Below, piece by piece: positions 49,801 through 62,500 of a stretch of DNA of 64,000 bases. The notes beneath the pieces are model-generated. The model saw only the letters and a program-made list of their open reading frames with translations. It was not told the origin of the DNA and made no database searches. The position numbers and the translations under genes are program-made. The first letter of the stretch is position 1. The number at the start of each line of letters is the position of its first letter. This DNA is from Gavia stellata (Eukaryota; Chordata; Aves; Gaviiformes; Gaviidae): assembly GCF_030936135.1 (NCBI RefSeq), contig NC_082620.1, positions 3,162,001 through 3,226,000 on the forward strand, given 5' to 3'.

Positions 49801-52800
49801 TTGTCAAGTTTGAAGACGCTTATGACGGTTAGAGGACTTGAATTATTTCACCTCTGAATGTACTAGTGAAGCACTAGCCCTGAAAAGAAATTATAGCTGC
49901 ATGTAGTGAATTCTTTTAAAAAGACATTGCTAGAAATGATTAAGGGAACATTTCATCTAGAGAGTTTTTCCTAAGCTAGTTTACAAGCTTCCAGTGCAAA
50001 CTTATTACAGGCATTAGCCTACAGTTCTGTTTTTGTCAAAATCCGTATCACATTGGTTTAGTAGGATTTCAGTTCAGACTCTTGAAACAATAAACTTCTC
50101 TAATTTTGAGGACTTAATTCTTCTGCCTCCTTAGTTCCTTGTGTGTCTTAGAAATTTTGTCAGGACTGAGGAATTAGTCAGAAGGAATGGTAAATACTGA
50201 CTGGCGTAAAAGTGAGGTAAATGTACTGTAAATGTAAAGAGAACGTAAGATGAGTCAATCAGTTTAACAAAATGTAGTCACTCCGTTCCTGTTTACATGT
50301 GGTATTTTTTCACTGTTCTCTTTTCCAATATGAAGAAGCAGGCTAACAGATTGAGGCAGATTTGGCTTCTAATTAGAGATAGGTGAGAAAAAAGAAAGGC
50401 AGTTAGTACAAGTGACAAAATCTAACATATACTAAAATGACTAAGCAATTGAAAGAAGTACCACATTTTTGATGTCTCATCCCTTTGTCTGAATTCCAGG
50501 TAGCACCTACATGCCCTTTGAGAACACCGTACTTCTGCTTATAAAGACAATCATTTTTACACATATTGAAGCTAGAAAGCGATGTCATCTAGAATTTAGA
50601 ATTACTCAGTAAGACATTTGTTACACCTTTATTCATGATACTGATTTGTTATGAGACCCTGGGAAAGCAGTAAGACATCCAAATGCAGTTTTTTGCACAA
50701 GGCTGGACACAGACTGTTTTCTGTCAAGGCTGGAAGTTAAACAGAAACCCGGTCCCTTTGAGCTTAGTCCATGGCAAAACTCCACTTACAAGGCAACAGT
50801 ATCAGACTCTTAATACTTAACAGCGTATAGAAGGACAGTGTGAAATCATAGAACCACTGGGACCCATTTCAAATGGAAAATGTGAACTCAAGGGAAGAAT
50901 GAAATCAAGAAGCACAAAAATTTAGCTCTTGATTTATCCAAATCTGACAGCAGTACTTCATGGAACAAAAAACAGATCAGCTTGGCAAAAGGTTTTCCTT
51001 TTTTAAAGGAGGTTTAGTTTTAACCTGTGATTGTGATACATTGTCCATGGTCAAGAACCCTGCACTGATGTAAAAAACTGGTATTACTTGACACCCTAGT
51101 AACACAGACTTTCCATTGTGTAACAGCACTGTTCTGTGTTCCCAGTTTTTTCACATCTGCTTACCAATGCACTGTATATATTTGAGTGGGTTTTTTTAAG
51201 TTGAAAACACAGAATTGTTAGCCCAAATGGCTTTCAGACATGCCTTGAGCATGCTTTTAATTTCCAGCTCCTTTTCCTTTCAAAAGTTCTTGCAGTTCAG
51301 CAACTTCATTTGTACAAACAGACTTCCAAGTTTGCTAGGAACTTTGCTGCAAAGGCTCTATGAACAAATTTAGAGTTCTGCCGGTATATATAGATGCAAC
51401 ATCAAATCTAAGCATTCAGACACTCTACCTGAGCCTCTTCATAGGTCCACATAACACCGTTCTGCAAATATGGACCTTTGTTATCCAAGTGATGTGTATG
51501 GAGAGTGTATCAACTTGTTTCGGAGGTAAAAGTTGCTTTTTCACTGCTGTTTAGTTCTTCAAGAAGGGGCAAGTAAGAAAAAGTAGGTTTCTATGACTCT
51601 CATTGAGAATATGAGTAGATCTACACTAACTACAATCTAAAAGCTTGGTTTCAGTTACTGTAGCCTTCCTAACCTACCTTTACATTAGCTAGCCTAAATA
51701 TGAACAACAGGTTTACTTTTAAGCTGGATAATTACAGTTAGGGACTATTGTGGTTAAATAATAGAAAGCATAAACACATCTTTTGAGCTATGGTCCCAGA
51801 AATGGGTCATGCAGGGATGGTCTAAATTTAAACCTATTAATTCAGAATAGATTTGTAAAACTGTATTAAAGCCATTTTCCTTTACCCTTCTGTTAAGAAG
51901 TACAAACCCAGAAATTTAAACAGACAAGCAGTAGCCGCAACGGAATGAGTTACCACTGGGATGTATTACATGACTGGCATCTTGCTCTTGTTGCAAACTG
52001 GAATGAAACATAGTTTAAAGTCCCATGAAAGTGGCTTGAAGCAAGTTGTTGGGTTTTTTTGCAATTTATACTTTGTTGTGAGTGTCTGTATAGGAAACAA
52101 ATAGTTCAGTACTGTGCAACTATCCAAAATGCAAAATTAATTCTGCAACTAAGTGATAGCATCAGCAACTGACACAATTTTACAAAATTAACAGGCCTGC
52201 TTATTGAATGCTCCAGTGCGCTGGTTAAGGACTTCCAAGTAGAAACATGGAAGGGATTAACTTTGGGACAACTTTTAACTTACAATTAGTAACAACTGCT
52301 GTGATGTGACAGATCCTTGTTACCATCAACAAAGGTATGTACTGTCTGTTTGCACCTATAGACATTTACTGAAAGCAATTTGGATAATCAAACCTACGTG
52401 AAGGTAGAGTTTAGGGGGTTTCACTAACAGAGATGAACTTTTTCAATGAAAGCACATGTTGGTTTCTGAAGGTGACAGTTTGGAAAAAGAGCTCTTGCCA
52501 AAAAAGAGTGCAATGGTTACTGTACAATCAGGTAAAATCCCAGAATACTACTTTTTTGCCACTTTTCAGAGTGGAACTGCCATTCAAAGGGACAAACCTC
52601 AGGTGTTCTCAGTGTTCTATATAGTATGTGTAGAATTTAAAGCTATCTGACTTTTTGATTGAATTAGGTGAATTTTAAAATAACTTGCCTATATTTTTCA
52701 CCATATTTATTACAGGCAAGTTGCAGTAACTTCAGTTTTACTATAAATCTGCTTTTGCTTCTTACTTTTGTACATTTGTACAACGTAGTAACTACTGGTT

Positions 52801-55235
52801 TTCACTGCTTCAAGGTAAATCCAAAGTAAAGTAGTAAAGAAGTAAAATAGTTCATACTTTCATGAAATTTGAAGAGCTGGTTAGGAAAATTTTCAATGTC
52901 TAGAACTGTCTTTTTACTCCCACTCCAAATTTGGTAGCAACTTTGCACATAGATCAATAAACTGAAATCATAATGAATAATAATAAAAAAAAAACTTCCA
53001 AAACATTTTAGAATATTATTCAAGCTGGAAACAGATACATGAAATCAATATTCACAAGATAATGCCATTCCCACTGGCTTCAAAGGACCTGCAAATGTTT
53101 TAAATTAATAATTAATTTTGGTTTTAATCTGAACAGGTTAGCTGTGTAATGTTGCTGACTTTTCTATTTTAAATGTGTCTGTGGTGAGTTACACATAAAG
53201 AGACTGAACTCAGGAATCAAAAAATCAAATTTACTTTGATGAACTTCATATCCTTTCATTTTTTAACACTGCTCCTTATTTCCATACCAGAAAGTTGTTA
53301 TATTTGTTACCAGTCCAGACACTGAGTCATTCTTGCTTAAACCAGACACTAGGCTCTCTGTGTAATTTCTCTTTCCCCTTCAGAGTTTTTGGACTGAGAG
53401 GAAAATTGTAATGCCAGGTGCCTCCCCTAGCTCCATTTCTAAAGGTATTACTGTAAAAACACACAGAGGTGCTAAATGCTGCCAAGCGGGTGTGGAAATT
53501 CTCTGAGCTCTGGTTATTTCACATGCAGCTAAGTTAGGGAATACCACCTGATTCTGACAATACGTACAGACTTACGGTTTCCAGTTAGAATGCTTCATCT
53601 TCTTCTCTCTGAAAACCTCTCTCCTGACTTTATGATGATGCAGTCATAGTCATATGGCTTATTTCACATGAGGTAACCTGGCATTTAAAGGTAAGAACCC
53701 TGCAAGTTTCTCTCTCAAATTTTACTTTCTTTTTTTTCTGAAAACTTTTGTGGAACTTTTAACAGAGCTGAAATTAAGGGATTTAGATATTGTTCATATT
53801 TCGTGTAAAAAAACCTATGTGGGTGACACCAGAAACTCCGTTGCTCTTCTTTTTGCAAACAAATAACCCCTGAACACTCTGTTACCATATGGCCACTTTG
53901 AATGACGCCGGTTTTCAAAAATGTGTTTGATTCCAACACATAAAATTGAATTTATTTTCAAAGGAATTCAGCTTCCTATCTCACTTCTATTGGTTGTGTA
54001 ATATAACTTGGCTACCTATGTATAGGTGCTCAGGCTCGTACACTTCCATTGCAGTGGTGCTTTAGTAACTATAGTTGTAAAGAAGTTTGAGAAGGTCTTT
54101 CCAATTTGTCATTTTTCAGTAATTCTAGATTTTACCACTAGATGGCTTCCCAGGATAGTGGATATAGATCCAGCCCTCCTGAAAGAACATGTGGGATTGG
54201 ATTCATTTTGGCACATTCTTAATGATATATAGTCATAAAGCCGAAGTTCTTTCCAGCCCAACTGTGAAGACAGCAGTGTGAGGTTTGACATCCTTGAGCA
54301 TCTTTTGCTATCCTCAAAGCTTTGCATATTAGGTTATTTCTGATTGCTGCCGCAGCTACTAACTGTGCACGAACAGCTCTCGGTTCAAATGTGCAGTTAG
54401 AGCCTCCCAGAAATGCTTCATCAGTACGACTGAAAACATAACTTACCTGCCTAATGCTTGACAGTGCAAACAACCAAGTTGGGGGACCTAGCTGCAATAC
54501 GCTTTGCTCTTTCTCCTGTTACAACATAGTTTAAAGTGCTATGGAGACCTTCTTGTGTTGCAACTATGCCCTCATAACTGGACAAAAAAGTCTTGGAAAA
54601 GGAGAGAAAAAAACCCAGCCTTTGTTGTGAGGAAGTGAGTCTCCCTCCTGCATTCAGAGCTTGCCTTTCTTATCGTCCTGCTACTAAATCAACAGTTTTC
54701 AGCAATGCAAGCATCTTCCAGCTTGGAAAATCCGTGAGTTGTCATGCTGCCTGTAAAAACGTTGCTCCAACAGGAATAGATTTTGATGATTATCAGCCTA
54801 GGCTGGATTCAGCCCGGCAGTCTAGGGCTGAAAGACGTTTTCCTGTCCACACCAGCTTATCTTGGGCAAGCAGTTCCCTGCCAGAGCTCTGTAAGGCGGA
54901 GATGGCTCCCTTGAGCTCAGCCTTAACCCTGACTGTTCCTGGAACTGCTTTTTCCTGGGCTCAAGTCAGACCACAGCACCTTCCTTCTGGCGTGGGTGCG
55001 TTAGGGAGGAGGCGGGGGCTGCCCGGCCCGGTTGCCGTGCGCTTCACCTCCAGCTGCAAGCCCGACGTGGCGTGCAGCAAGCCCCGACTTGCAGGCGGCA
55101 GCTCCGGAGCGAGCGGAGCCTCAGCCTGCCTGCATGTGTGAGTTTATGTGCGGCGGCTCCAGGATAGCTCTGGGGGAGGGGAGAGCAAAGCCAGCCACTC
55201 ACAGAAACGGTAGTGAAATCTCCCCAACACTTTAA
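46815..55235. other. Divergent intergenic region between gene E and DHRS3
   Basis: About 8.4 kb of AT-rich DNA with no convincing gene. An A16 tract lies at 48591-48606 and a GGTT repeat near 49048. CpG density rises only from about 54990 toward the DHRS3 promoter. An open frame at 54593-55141 has no ATG start and no recognisable domain. Enhancers for either flanking gene could be here but cannot be read from sequence alone. Confidence 0.6.
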
Positions 55236-55245
55236 CTGTCAATCA
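55236..55245 (-). promoter_or_regulatory. PBX-MEIS/PREP consensus decamer upstream of the DHRS3 TATA
   Basis: The minus strand reads TGATTGACAG, the consensus for PBX with MEIS or PREP. It ends 12 bp before the TATA box at 55258. An exact 10-base match this close to a core promoter is suggestive, but binding is inferred. Confidence 0.45.
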
Positions 55246-55257
55246 GGCTTAATGGGG

Positions 55258-56063
55258 TATAAAAACTCCCCAGCGCCGCGGCTGTGATAGGCAGAGAGCG
55301 CAATAGGGAGAAATGAGTAAGAGCCAGAGCTGAAATAGTGTACGGCATAATTCCTGCTCTGTGATCACAGATACTCCAAGTGAAAAAAACAGGAGGGGGG
55401 GAAAGAGAGGCGGTTATCAGCTCAACCTTTGCAACCGGCTCAGGACAGAACGTCTATAGATATTTATAGATATTAAAACAAAAACAACAACCTTACCCTG
55501 AATAGAGCCTTTCTTAAAAAGAAGGTCCTGGCAATTCTGTCTTATTTAAGCAATTTCCTGAGTCTAAGAATAGAAATGAGCTGCCTGGAAGGCACTGCAG
55601 GCTGAAATTTGGAGACATAGGCTGCTTTATTTTATTTTTCCTACTATAAAAACCTTCCATTTGGATACTGGATTTTTATGTTGGTCTTTGAAGCGGAGGG
55701 ATGTATGGTTACTTTTAATTTTACTTTTTTTTCTCTCTCTCTCTCTTTTAATTTAAAAAAACTGCCTTCCAGTTAAAAAGCAAGGAAACCGTTTTACCTG
55801 CATGTGACAATCCCAGAGGACACCGATCAAGAAACGGGAGTGACTTGGTCTTCTGCACTACTTTACTCCTACCCCAATTTTTTAGGGGGAGAGAAGGATT
55901 TTTCCAGTCCAAGAATCTCTTGCCCCCAAGTTTTGGAAGGGGGTTGAAGACTTGTCACCCATCTGGGGGTGCATGAAGGGTATTGGTTTTCTTTCTCTGT
56001 TAACTTGGTTTTGTGAAGGGTTGGAAGAGAATTTTGCCTTCCTGACTTGCCTGGAACAAGAGG
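55258..56063 (+). promoter_or_regulatory. DHRS3: DHRS3 core promoter and 5' leader
   Basis: TATAAAAA at 55258-55265 is followed by a GC-rich stretch and is a plausible TATA box, giving a start near 55290 and a leader of about 775 nt. A second TATAAAAA lies at 55645-55652 and would give a leader near 390 nt. Which one is used cannot be decided from sequence. The leader contains several upstream ATGs; the one at 55973 is out of frame with the main start, has a weak context (T at -3), and stays open past 56064. The surrounding 54990-56330 is richer in CpG than the neighbouring intergenic DNA, as expected of a promoter. Confidence 0.6.
55455..55474. repeat. Two tandem TATAGATATT units in the DHRS3 leader region
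   Basis: Two exact 10-base copies lie between the two TATA-like boxes of DHRS3. Their AT-rich core resembles but does not match a MEF2 site. Confidence 0.8.
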
Positions 56064-56258
56064 ATGATTTGGAAATGGCTGGGCGCTTTGCTGCTTTTCC
56101 CCGTGCAGATGGTTTATTTGGTGGTGAAAGCTGCCGTGTGCGTGGTGCTGCCGCCCAAGCTGCGAGACCTGTCCGGGGAGACCGTGCTGGTCACCGGGGG
56201 GGGCAGAGGCATCGGTCGCCATCTGGCCAGGGAGTTTGCCAAACGAGGAGCCAGAAAG
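56064..56258 (+). CDS. DHRS3: DHRS3 coding exon 1 (retinaldehyde reductase, partial gene)
   Basis: This exon encodes the first 65 residues of DHRS3 (retSDR1), the NADPH-dependent short-chain dehydrogenase/reductase that reduces all-trans-retinaldehyde to retinol on ER and lipid-droplet membranes. The start [19 protein letters not shown] closely matches, from memory, human MVWKRLGALVMFPLQMIYL. Residues 6-29 are the hydrophobic membrane-targeting segment, PPKLRDLS follows, and TGGGRGIG (44-51) is the Rossmann dinucleotide-binding motif. The exon ends GCCAGAAAG at a GTGAGC donor in phase 0; the human protein also continues after ARK. The ATG has G at -3. The rest of the gene (catalytic Asn, Ser, Tyr, Lys) lies beyond the right edge of the window. 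The gene is divergent from AADACL gene E. Confidence 0.95.
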
Positions 56259-57640
56259 GTGAGCACCGGCGGGAAGGGGAGGGGGGAGGAGGCTCCCACC
56301 TGCCGCTCTACTGGGGAGTCCTCCCCCTCGGAGGCTTAAAAGCCCTTTCCCTCACCTCTGGGTGGGACTGGTGGGATGGATCGCTGTGAAAAGGTGAGAG
56401 GGGGCACTAATTTTGCAAAACCCTGGCGTGCTGAGCCAGTGCTTTGGCTTACGTTTCAGAAGTTGCCCACTCCTCCTTCCCTGCATCCTGTCTCTCCCCA
56501 TCTCATCTAAGAAAATGTGAAGGTGCGAAAGGGGCCCCCGCGTGAATTCTCCTCTGCTGACAAAGGCGAGGCTGGCTCCAGCCTAGGTTTCCTGTGGCAG
56601 GCAGGGGAGAGCTGTGCGATTCCCATGCGTGAAGCTAGCGCTCGCTTGCATTTCTGGTCACCAGGCTGCTTCCCGGCAGCCCTGGTTGCTGGGACCGTGC
56701 ACAAACGGAGAGCGGGGCAGCTGCCTGCCGGCTCCAGCCTTTCAGGCTGAGCACACCTTTAAGCTCTCCTTGGGCACAGCCAGACTGCCGCTGCCACTCG
56801 GGTCACCCCGGCGGAGAGGGGCTTGACGGGGAAAGGGGCAAATGGTCTGGCTCTCGGTCCTGGTAATGCGTTCTCGGGGGAAAGTGGGGAGAGGAGTTCA
56901 GTTTCAACCCGATGGTTTTCCATTTGCCAAACTGATTTCTTGTGCCTTCTGAAGCCCCTTGTGTTTTGCTTTTTGCCAGCCCAGAGCTCTTCAAAGGTAA
57001 GATGAATGAGACCCCAGCAAGGTGGAAAGTCACAACGAGGGTAGGAGCTGTGAGTCTGTCTGCACCCTCTCACTCCCTTTCGGAAAGAGGGAAGGGGAGA
57101 GAGGCTGAGAGACTGGTCTGGCTGCACAACAGCCTAGAAATGTCAGTGTAGCTGGTGTGTCCGTTCTCTAGCTCAGGAACTGGTGGTTTAACTTGAAACT
57201 TTGTGATTTCATAGTACAGGTGTCTCCAGGTGTGAATCAATCAGGAATACAAAAACCACACACACTCTGAAACGAGGCTTGAGATTTAAAGTTCCATCTT
57301 CCCCTTTATAGGTAATGAAAGGGAGGAATTGTGAAATTAGACAGCTGCATAAATACTTCTCCCTGTGAGAGAGGATGAATGAGAGTAAATAGAGAAGAAA
57401 GAAGAAGAAAAACACAGAATGAGAGGATATTTAAAGAAAAATTTGCATTTAGTTTGGGATAGTGTTTTGTCACTTCCTTACACATGCACTACAGTTTTCT
57501 ATGTGTGGTATAGAGCTGTTCTGGCATACAACTTTGAGGTGTAACATATGTCAGCATTGAACTTTGATGTTTGTATATGCTTGTGTTTAAACATAATGTT
57601 GAGATTTACAAATTCTTGGAGGCAGAGCAAACAAGTTGAC

Positions 57641-57654
57641 TGACCTTTGGACCC
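57641..57654 (-). promoter_or_regulatory. DR2-like retinoic acid response element candidate
   Basis: The minus strand reads GGGTCC, AA, AGGTCA: one exact and one imperfect half-site with 2-bp spacing, a spacing used by RAR-RXR. It is weaker than the DR1 at 59547. Confidence 0.25.
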
Positions 57655-59546
57655 AAGCAATTTGCTGAAAGTGTATTTATATTATCTGTTAGAACACCAT
57701 GCTTCATTATTTATTTATTTAGTCTGGCTGGTTGCTATGCTAAGCTCTGGTATTAAAGTACCACCATTTCTACAGCTAATTCAAGAGCTGCTTAGCGGCA
57801 GTTCAGCTAGAAGCTGAACAATGGCAGTCAGCCCTAATGAACCAGGTGACATGGGCCAAAAGGAGAGGGAGCTATTTAAGATACAGAGCTGAGGATGAAA
57901 TTACTCTAAACAGATACAGACTGTAGTTCATTTGTACGTCTGATTTATAAAATCTCTACGTGTCTTAGAAGGAAAGAATAAATGAGAATAATTGTTGGGA
58001 ACCTTTGTACATGTCTCATATGGTGTTGTGAAATGCTGTGGGGGTTGCTAGTTATTGTTTAGAACTTTGGGGGGGTTGCCTTATGAGTTTTTTCATGTCT
58101 GTCATCAAGGTGTTTCAGTTTTTGCTTTTACTGACTTTGAATTGGATTCACCTTTCAGTTATATCATGGCTTTCCAGTAAGTCAAATATGGCACTCAGCA
58201 AGTTTTGATCCTCTCTGGTAGCGGCACTGCCTTTCTGCCTTTGGTAGTGGCACATTTTCCCTGCAACACTGAAGTAGGCTTATCCTTTTCTTCCTTAACA
58301 TTTTTAAAGACAATTTTACCTAGATGTGGTAGTTTCCCTTCCCTTTGCTCTGAGATTTCATTTCTTTCCTGCCTTCTGTGCTCAACCCTAACTTTGTGAA
58401 TTTAATGCAGTTTCCGTGTAGAATGCAAGACCTCTGGCACTACTCTTCGATTTTATGCTTTGCCTTAGACAATCAAAAAGAAATGAAAAAGACTTTAAGT
58501 GGCTAGCAAGTCGTCTTTCAATAAGGCTTGCGAAAACTAACTATTCTATGTTTCTGTTGTCTTCTTATGCAGTTAACGGTTTTACAATTATATGCAAAGC
58601 TTGAACTATTGATCATAATTAACAATTTATAACAGATTCTGATTATCAGGTGGGGTAGTCACAATATTCCAAGTTTAGAAAAACACTTCCACCAAAGGTG
58701 TGAAGTTCTGCAGCCAAGCACAGTGTTACATAGAGGTGAACGGAAACAGTAACATATAGATTCAGATTCTAATAGTGGGTGTGCAGTGTATCTTGAAAAA
58801 GTCATCACAGCGCTTGCGCACCCAGACATAGTGGCGGAGTTTTGGAGGTAGGCGGCGATATATAACCATATTTTTGAGATTAGAATCTTCTGAAAGATAG
58901 GTTAGTTGAGACTGTTAGCACATGAAAATTCCTCTGATAATTAGACTGCATTGGATTTCATCTTACACTCTATCTTTATTTTCAGAGGCTGGCTTTGTTA
59001 ATCGCAAATGAGATGTACCTGAGCAGTTTTCGCCTAAGATGACAAGTGTTGTAGCTCACTAAGATTACAAATTGTCACATCTGCAACTTCTTTACTGTAA
59101 AATATGATTTCGCACTTTATGAAGGTGGCAAGAAATAAATCAAAAAAGGGCAACTGGAAATACAGTGTCTTCTGCTTGATAGATGAGCATGGAGACTGAA
59201 ATTCTCAATCCAACAGAATGGAAGTCTCTTGGGCATGATCATGTAAATCCATCCTGATTCCCATTGTCTACCCCCATTCTTTTAAATCCATTGCTCTGGC
59301 ATTGTGCCTCAAATATGACTTGGACAGATAAACGTCTAGGAGGCATTTACTTCTGAGGTGATATTTCTTTTCTCATGGTTGTTCATTGGCGTCTCTGATG
59401 AAATGGCCAATAAAGGGACAAAGCGGTGTCAGTTGTATTTTCAGTTACAAAAGTGTCTATCTTCTAGTTTTTTCCATTAAGACTACCAGTGATTTTTAGG
59501 CAAAAAGAGACTTTAATTATTAGATCATCCCTGTTCGGGTGTAAGA

Positions 59547-59559
59547 AGGTCAGAGGTCA
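59547..59559 (+). promoter_or_regulatory. Perfect DR1 nuclear-receptor element in DHRS3 intron 1
   Basis: AGGTCA, one base, AGGTCA: two exact half-sites spaced by one base, the binding site class for RXR homodimers, RAR-RXR, PPAR-RXR, HNF4 and COUP-TF. DHRS3 is a known retinoic-acid-induced gene, which makes a receptor site in its first intron plausible. Binding is not shown. Confidence 0.45.
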
Positions 59560-62500
59560 AAGGATCCATACTCCATTTTTACTTTCGGGTGGAAGTTTTC
59601 AAAAACTATTTGGTCATGGGAGGCACTGTGTATTTAAATGCTTCCTGTAGCACTTCTGGAAAAAAAACCAAAGGCATGTAAATTTGCTGCATGCAGAGAC
59701 AGAGTGTTTTACAGATGATATGGGACATGTTAGTGTTATTATGAGGGATGAATAGCATTGAATTGTCTCCGGAAGTACTCAAGTATTGTAATTCAACTTT
59801 CATGCTGTTCCCCAGAGATGTGTCCAGCTTCAGAAGTGCTGGCTGAGGAGTTACTTTGCTGCTGCTGCTGAATTGCTAGAGAAACATACTTTTTTGCTTT
59901 TGGTTCCTTTTGGGTTGCTTGCAAAATTCAAAATTTTCACTATTGTTGCCTTTAACTCTTGAGAATTTTGACTACATCTTACAGGTATTTGACCAATAGA
60001 GCATCACCTCTGCCTCAGTCTCACAACATTGGTAGCTTTGTTAAGGCTCCTAGCTTTTGATATTCTGTGGTTAGCCAAAATGGTAGAGTATATCTGTGTT
60101 AATGAAACAGGAGAAGGAGAGATTTTTATGAGTTTATGATTTAATGCCTAAGAAATAAAAATCCACTTCCAATGCCTAATGGTGTTTTGCAAAGGTTATA
60201 CTGTATAATCGAGTTAATATTGGGAAGACTGGCCTCTTCGAACAATATTTCTTGTGTGGAAGAACAGTCCTCTACAGATGTGAGTAGTCAGGGGGATGTA
60301 GGGGCTGAATGGGATCATTCACCGCTTGTTAGACTTGGAAAATGCTTCTGGTTTCCTCTAAGCCATTTGCTTTTCCTACAGCATTTTCTATTATAGTGCC
60401 CTTGCCAGAGAGTTGTCAGCCCTGGTTTTGATGATGTCCAGTGATGAAGTTTTGATTCGTATGTCTTTTGTATGTCATTTGTATGTCTTGCTCTTTGTTA
60501 GGTTTTCTTTTAGGGAATTTCCTTGATGTCTAAAAATTTTCCTTGTAATTTTAACTTACTTTGTTCACAGATTATTTCATCTGAGGTCTGATGGAACACA
60601 AAAGAGATGTTTGGTTCTTAGGCATTCTGGATTATTAAATGTCACCAAAACCTAATAAAAGTAACTGAAAAAGATATATTTACAGGATAGAAACAGATTC
60701 CCCAACTCTAGTATGTATTTTAGTGTTCAAGGCTATCTGATGGTGACTTTGGAAGAGTTTCTTGGGCCTTTCCTGTTTGGAGACTGGTCAAAAGTCATTG
60801 ATTTTCATTAGGTTTTTTATTTACACTGGGGTCTCTGGGCTCAGAAATCAGCAGTAGAGATCTTCAGTAGTGTATCTACAAGGGATCTTGGACAGCAGTG
60901 CTTTTCTATTGTTCCTTTGTGATCATTTCTGTGATCTCGGTTTCTTTCAAAGTATATATATTTTGTCCTCCTATGTTTGCTTCTTTTTTTTTTCCCTCCA
61001 GCTGTGATATGTTTGCCTTTTTAGTAACTGTAGCTATCGATGAATGAACAAGAAGACTTCTAGGGAATCAGGGGTGTTCTGGCATGAAAGATGTCTCCAA
61101 AATACCAAATGGGTTAGGGGCAGCCCTGGCCTTGTGTTAGTGTGACAGTACTGCAGAGAAGAGTTGAACAATTCCTATTAACCTTGTTCAGAGTTCTTCA
61201 CAACAGTGCAAGAACAGACCTCGTAAATACACTGAAAGATCTCTCCTTTCACTGTTTTGTCCTCTGGACATTCACTTCCTGTATTGCAGGAGACGATGCG
61301 ACCCAAAGGGTTTGCATGCTTGTGCAGCAGATGAGGTAAGCAGTCTGAAATATCAGGACAGACAAGAGCCCTTACTAGATGGCAAGGAGCTAGTATCACC
61401 AACAAAAACAAGAAACGGAAACCTCGCTCTTGCATGGAATGTACCGCTTGATAGCCATGACCTCGCTCTGTCAGCACTGGAGTCTAGACAATTATGTCTG
61501 CAAGGTACTTTTAACAGGGTGGCAACGTGATGGGCAGCTGTAGAATGCCACAAACGCAATAATACACTGATTATTTTGGGATAGCGAACAAAGATCCTAA
61601 AGGCACTACTTGAAAACTTTTGCTTTGAAAACTGATCAGAGATTTTTGTTGTTGTTTTCATTTGTATTTTGCTTCTATCAGTCCTGATTTTGTTCAGGCT
61701 AGAAAAAAAAACACCCTGAAATTTCAGCTGCTCTTTCTGTCATTATTTCCACAGCATTTTCAAAGTCAGACCTTAATGTCTTCATTTAGGAAGATACCTT
61801 GTCACTTGAGCGTGCTATCCTCTTTCAGTTCAGTTACAATTGGGATGGTAGTAAGTCAGTGGAGGAAGGCGCACCAAGGAAGGGATGAGAGCTGTGCAAG
61901 CCCGCACTGCTGGTGAAACCTGGAGCCAGCTTTCTGCAGTGTTCCACTGAATTCAACAGAACTGAAAACCTCAGAGGAATTGCAGGTGCTTGACAGCCTT
62001 GTATAATTGGAGAGTTTTAGATGAGTGAGATTTTTTAGGCTACACATTCTGTTTAGGACGACAGTATTGCAGAGAGGTTATGTAAACAATGGTGGCAGGT
62101 CTTACAATTTAGCCTTGTATTCCCAGTAATGGAAAATTTGGTGAGTTTTGACATTAGTTTCTACAATGGCACGCTCCTCCCACATTATCTACACAAACTG
62201 CATCTGTAGTTCACTTTGAGCTTTATGAATCATGTTGACATATTATTGTCCTGGTTTGTCTGAATTGGAATATACATTTTAAAAACTTCTTTATAACATA
62301 TATCAATGCTGTATGATAAAAGATTAATTGCATTGTGACTAGAGCTGGAAATGAAATTAATACTAATCTCCTGAAGTGAGGGCAAAATACTGAGACTGAT
62401 GCTGAAACTCAGTCAGAGACGTGACCTTTTTTAAGGTGTAGGACGAAAGCTATTACTATCTTATGTGGATTTCAGTAAGAGTTCTTAATCTAAAATGTCT

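Noticed and set aside
54593-55141. 182-codon plus-strand open frame upstream of DHRS3
   Set aside because: It begins at a non-ATG codon, has no recognisable domain, and partly lies in GC-rich promoter DNA where stop codons are rare.
56114-56299. Minus-strand frame opposite DHRS3 exon 1
   Set aside because: Shadow of the DHRS3 coding exon.
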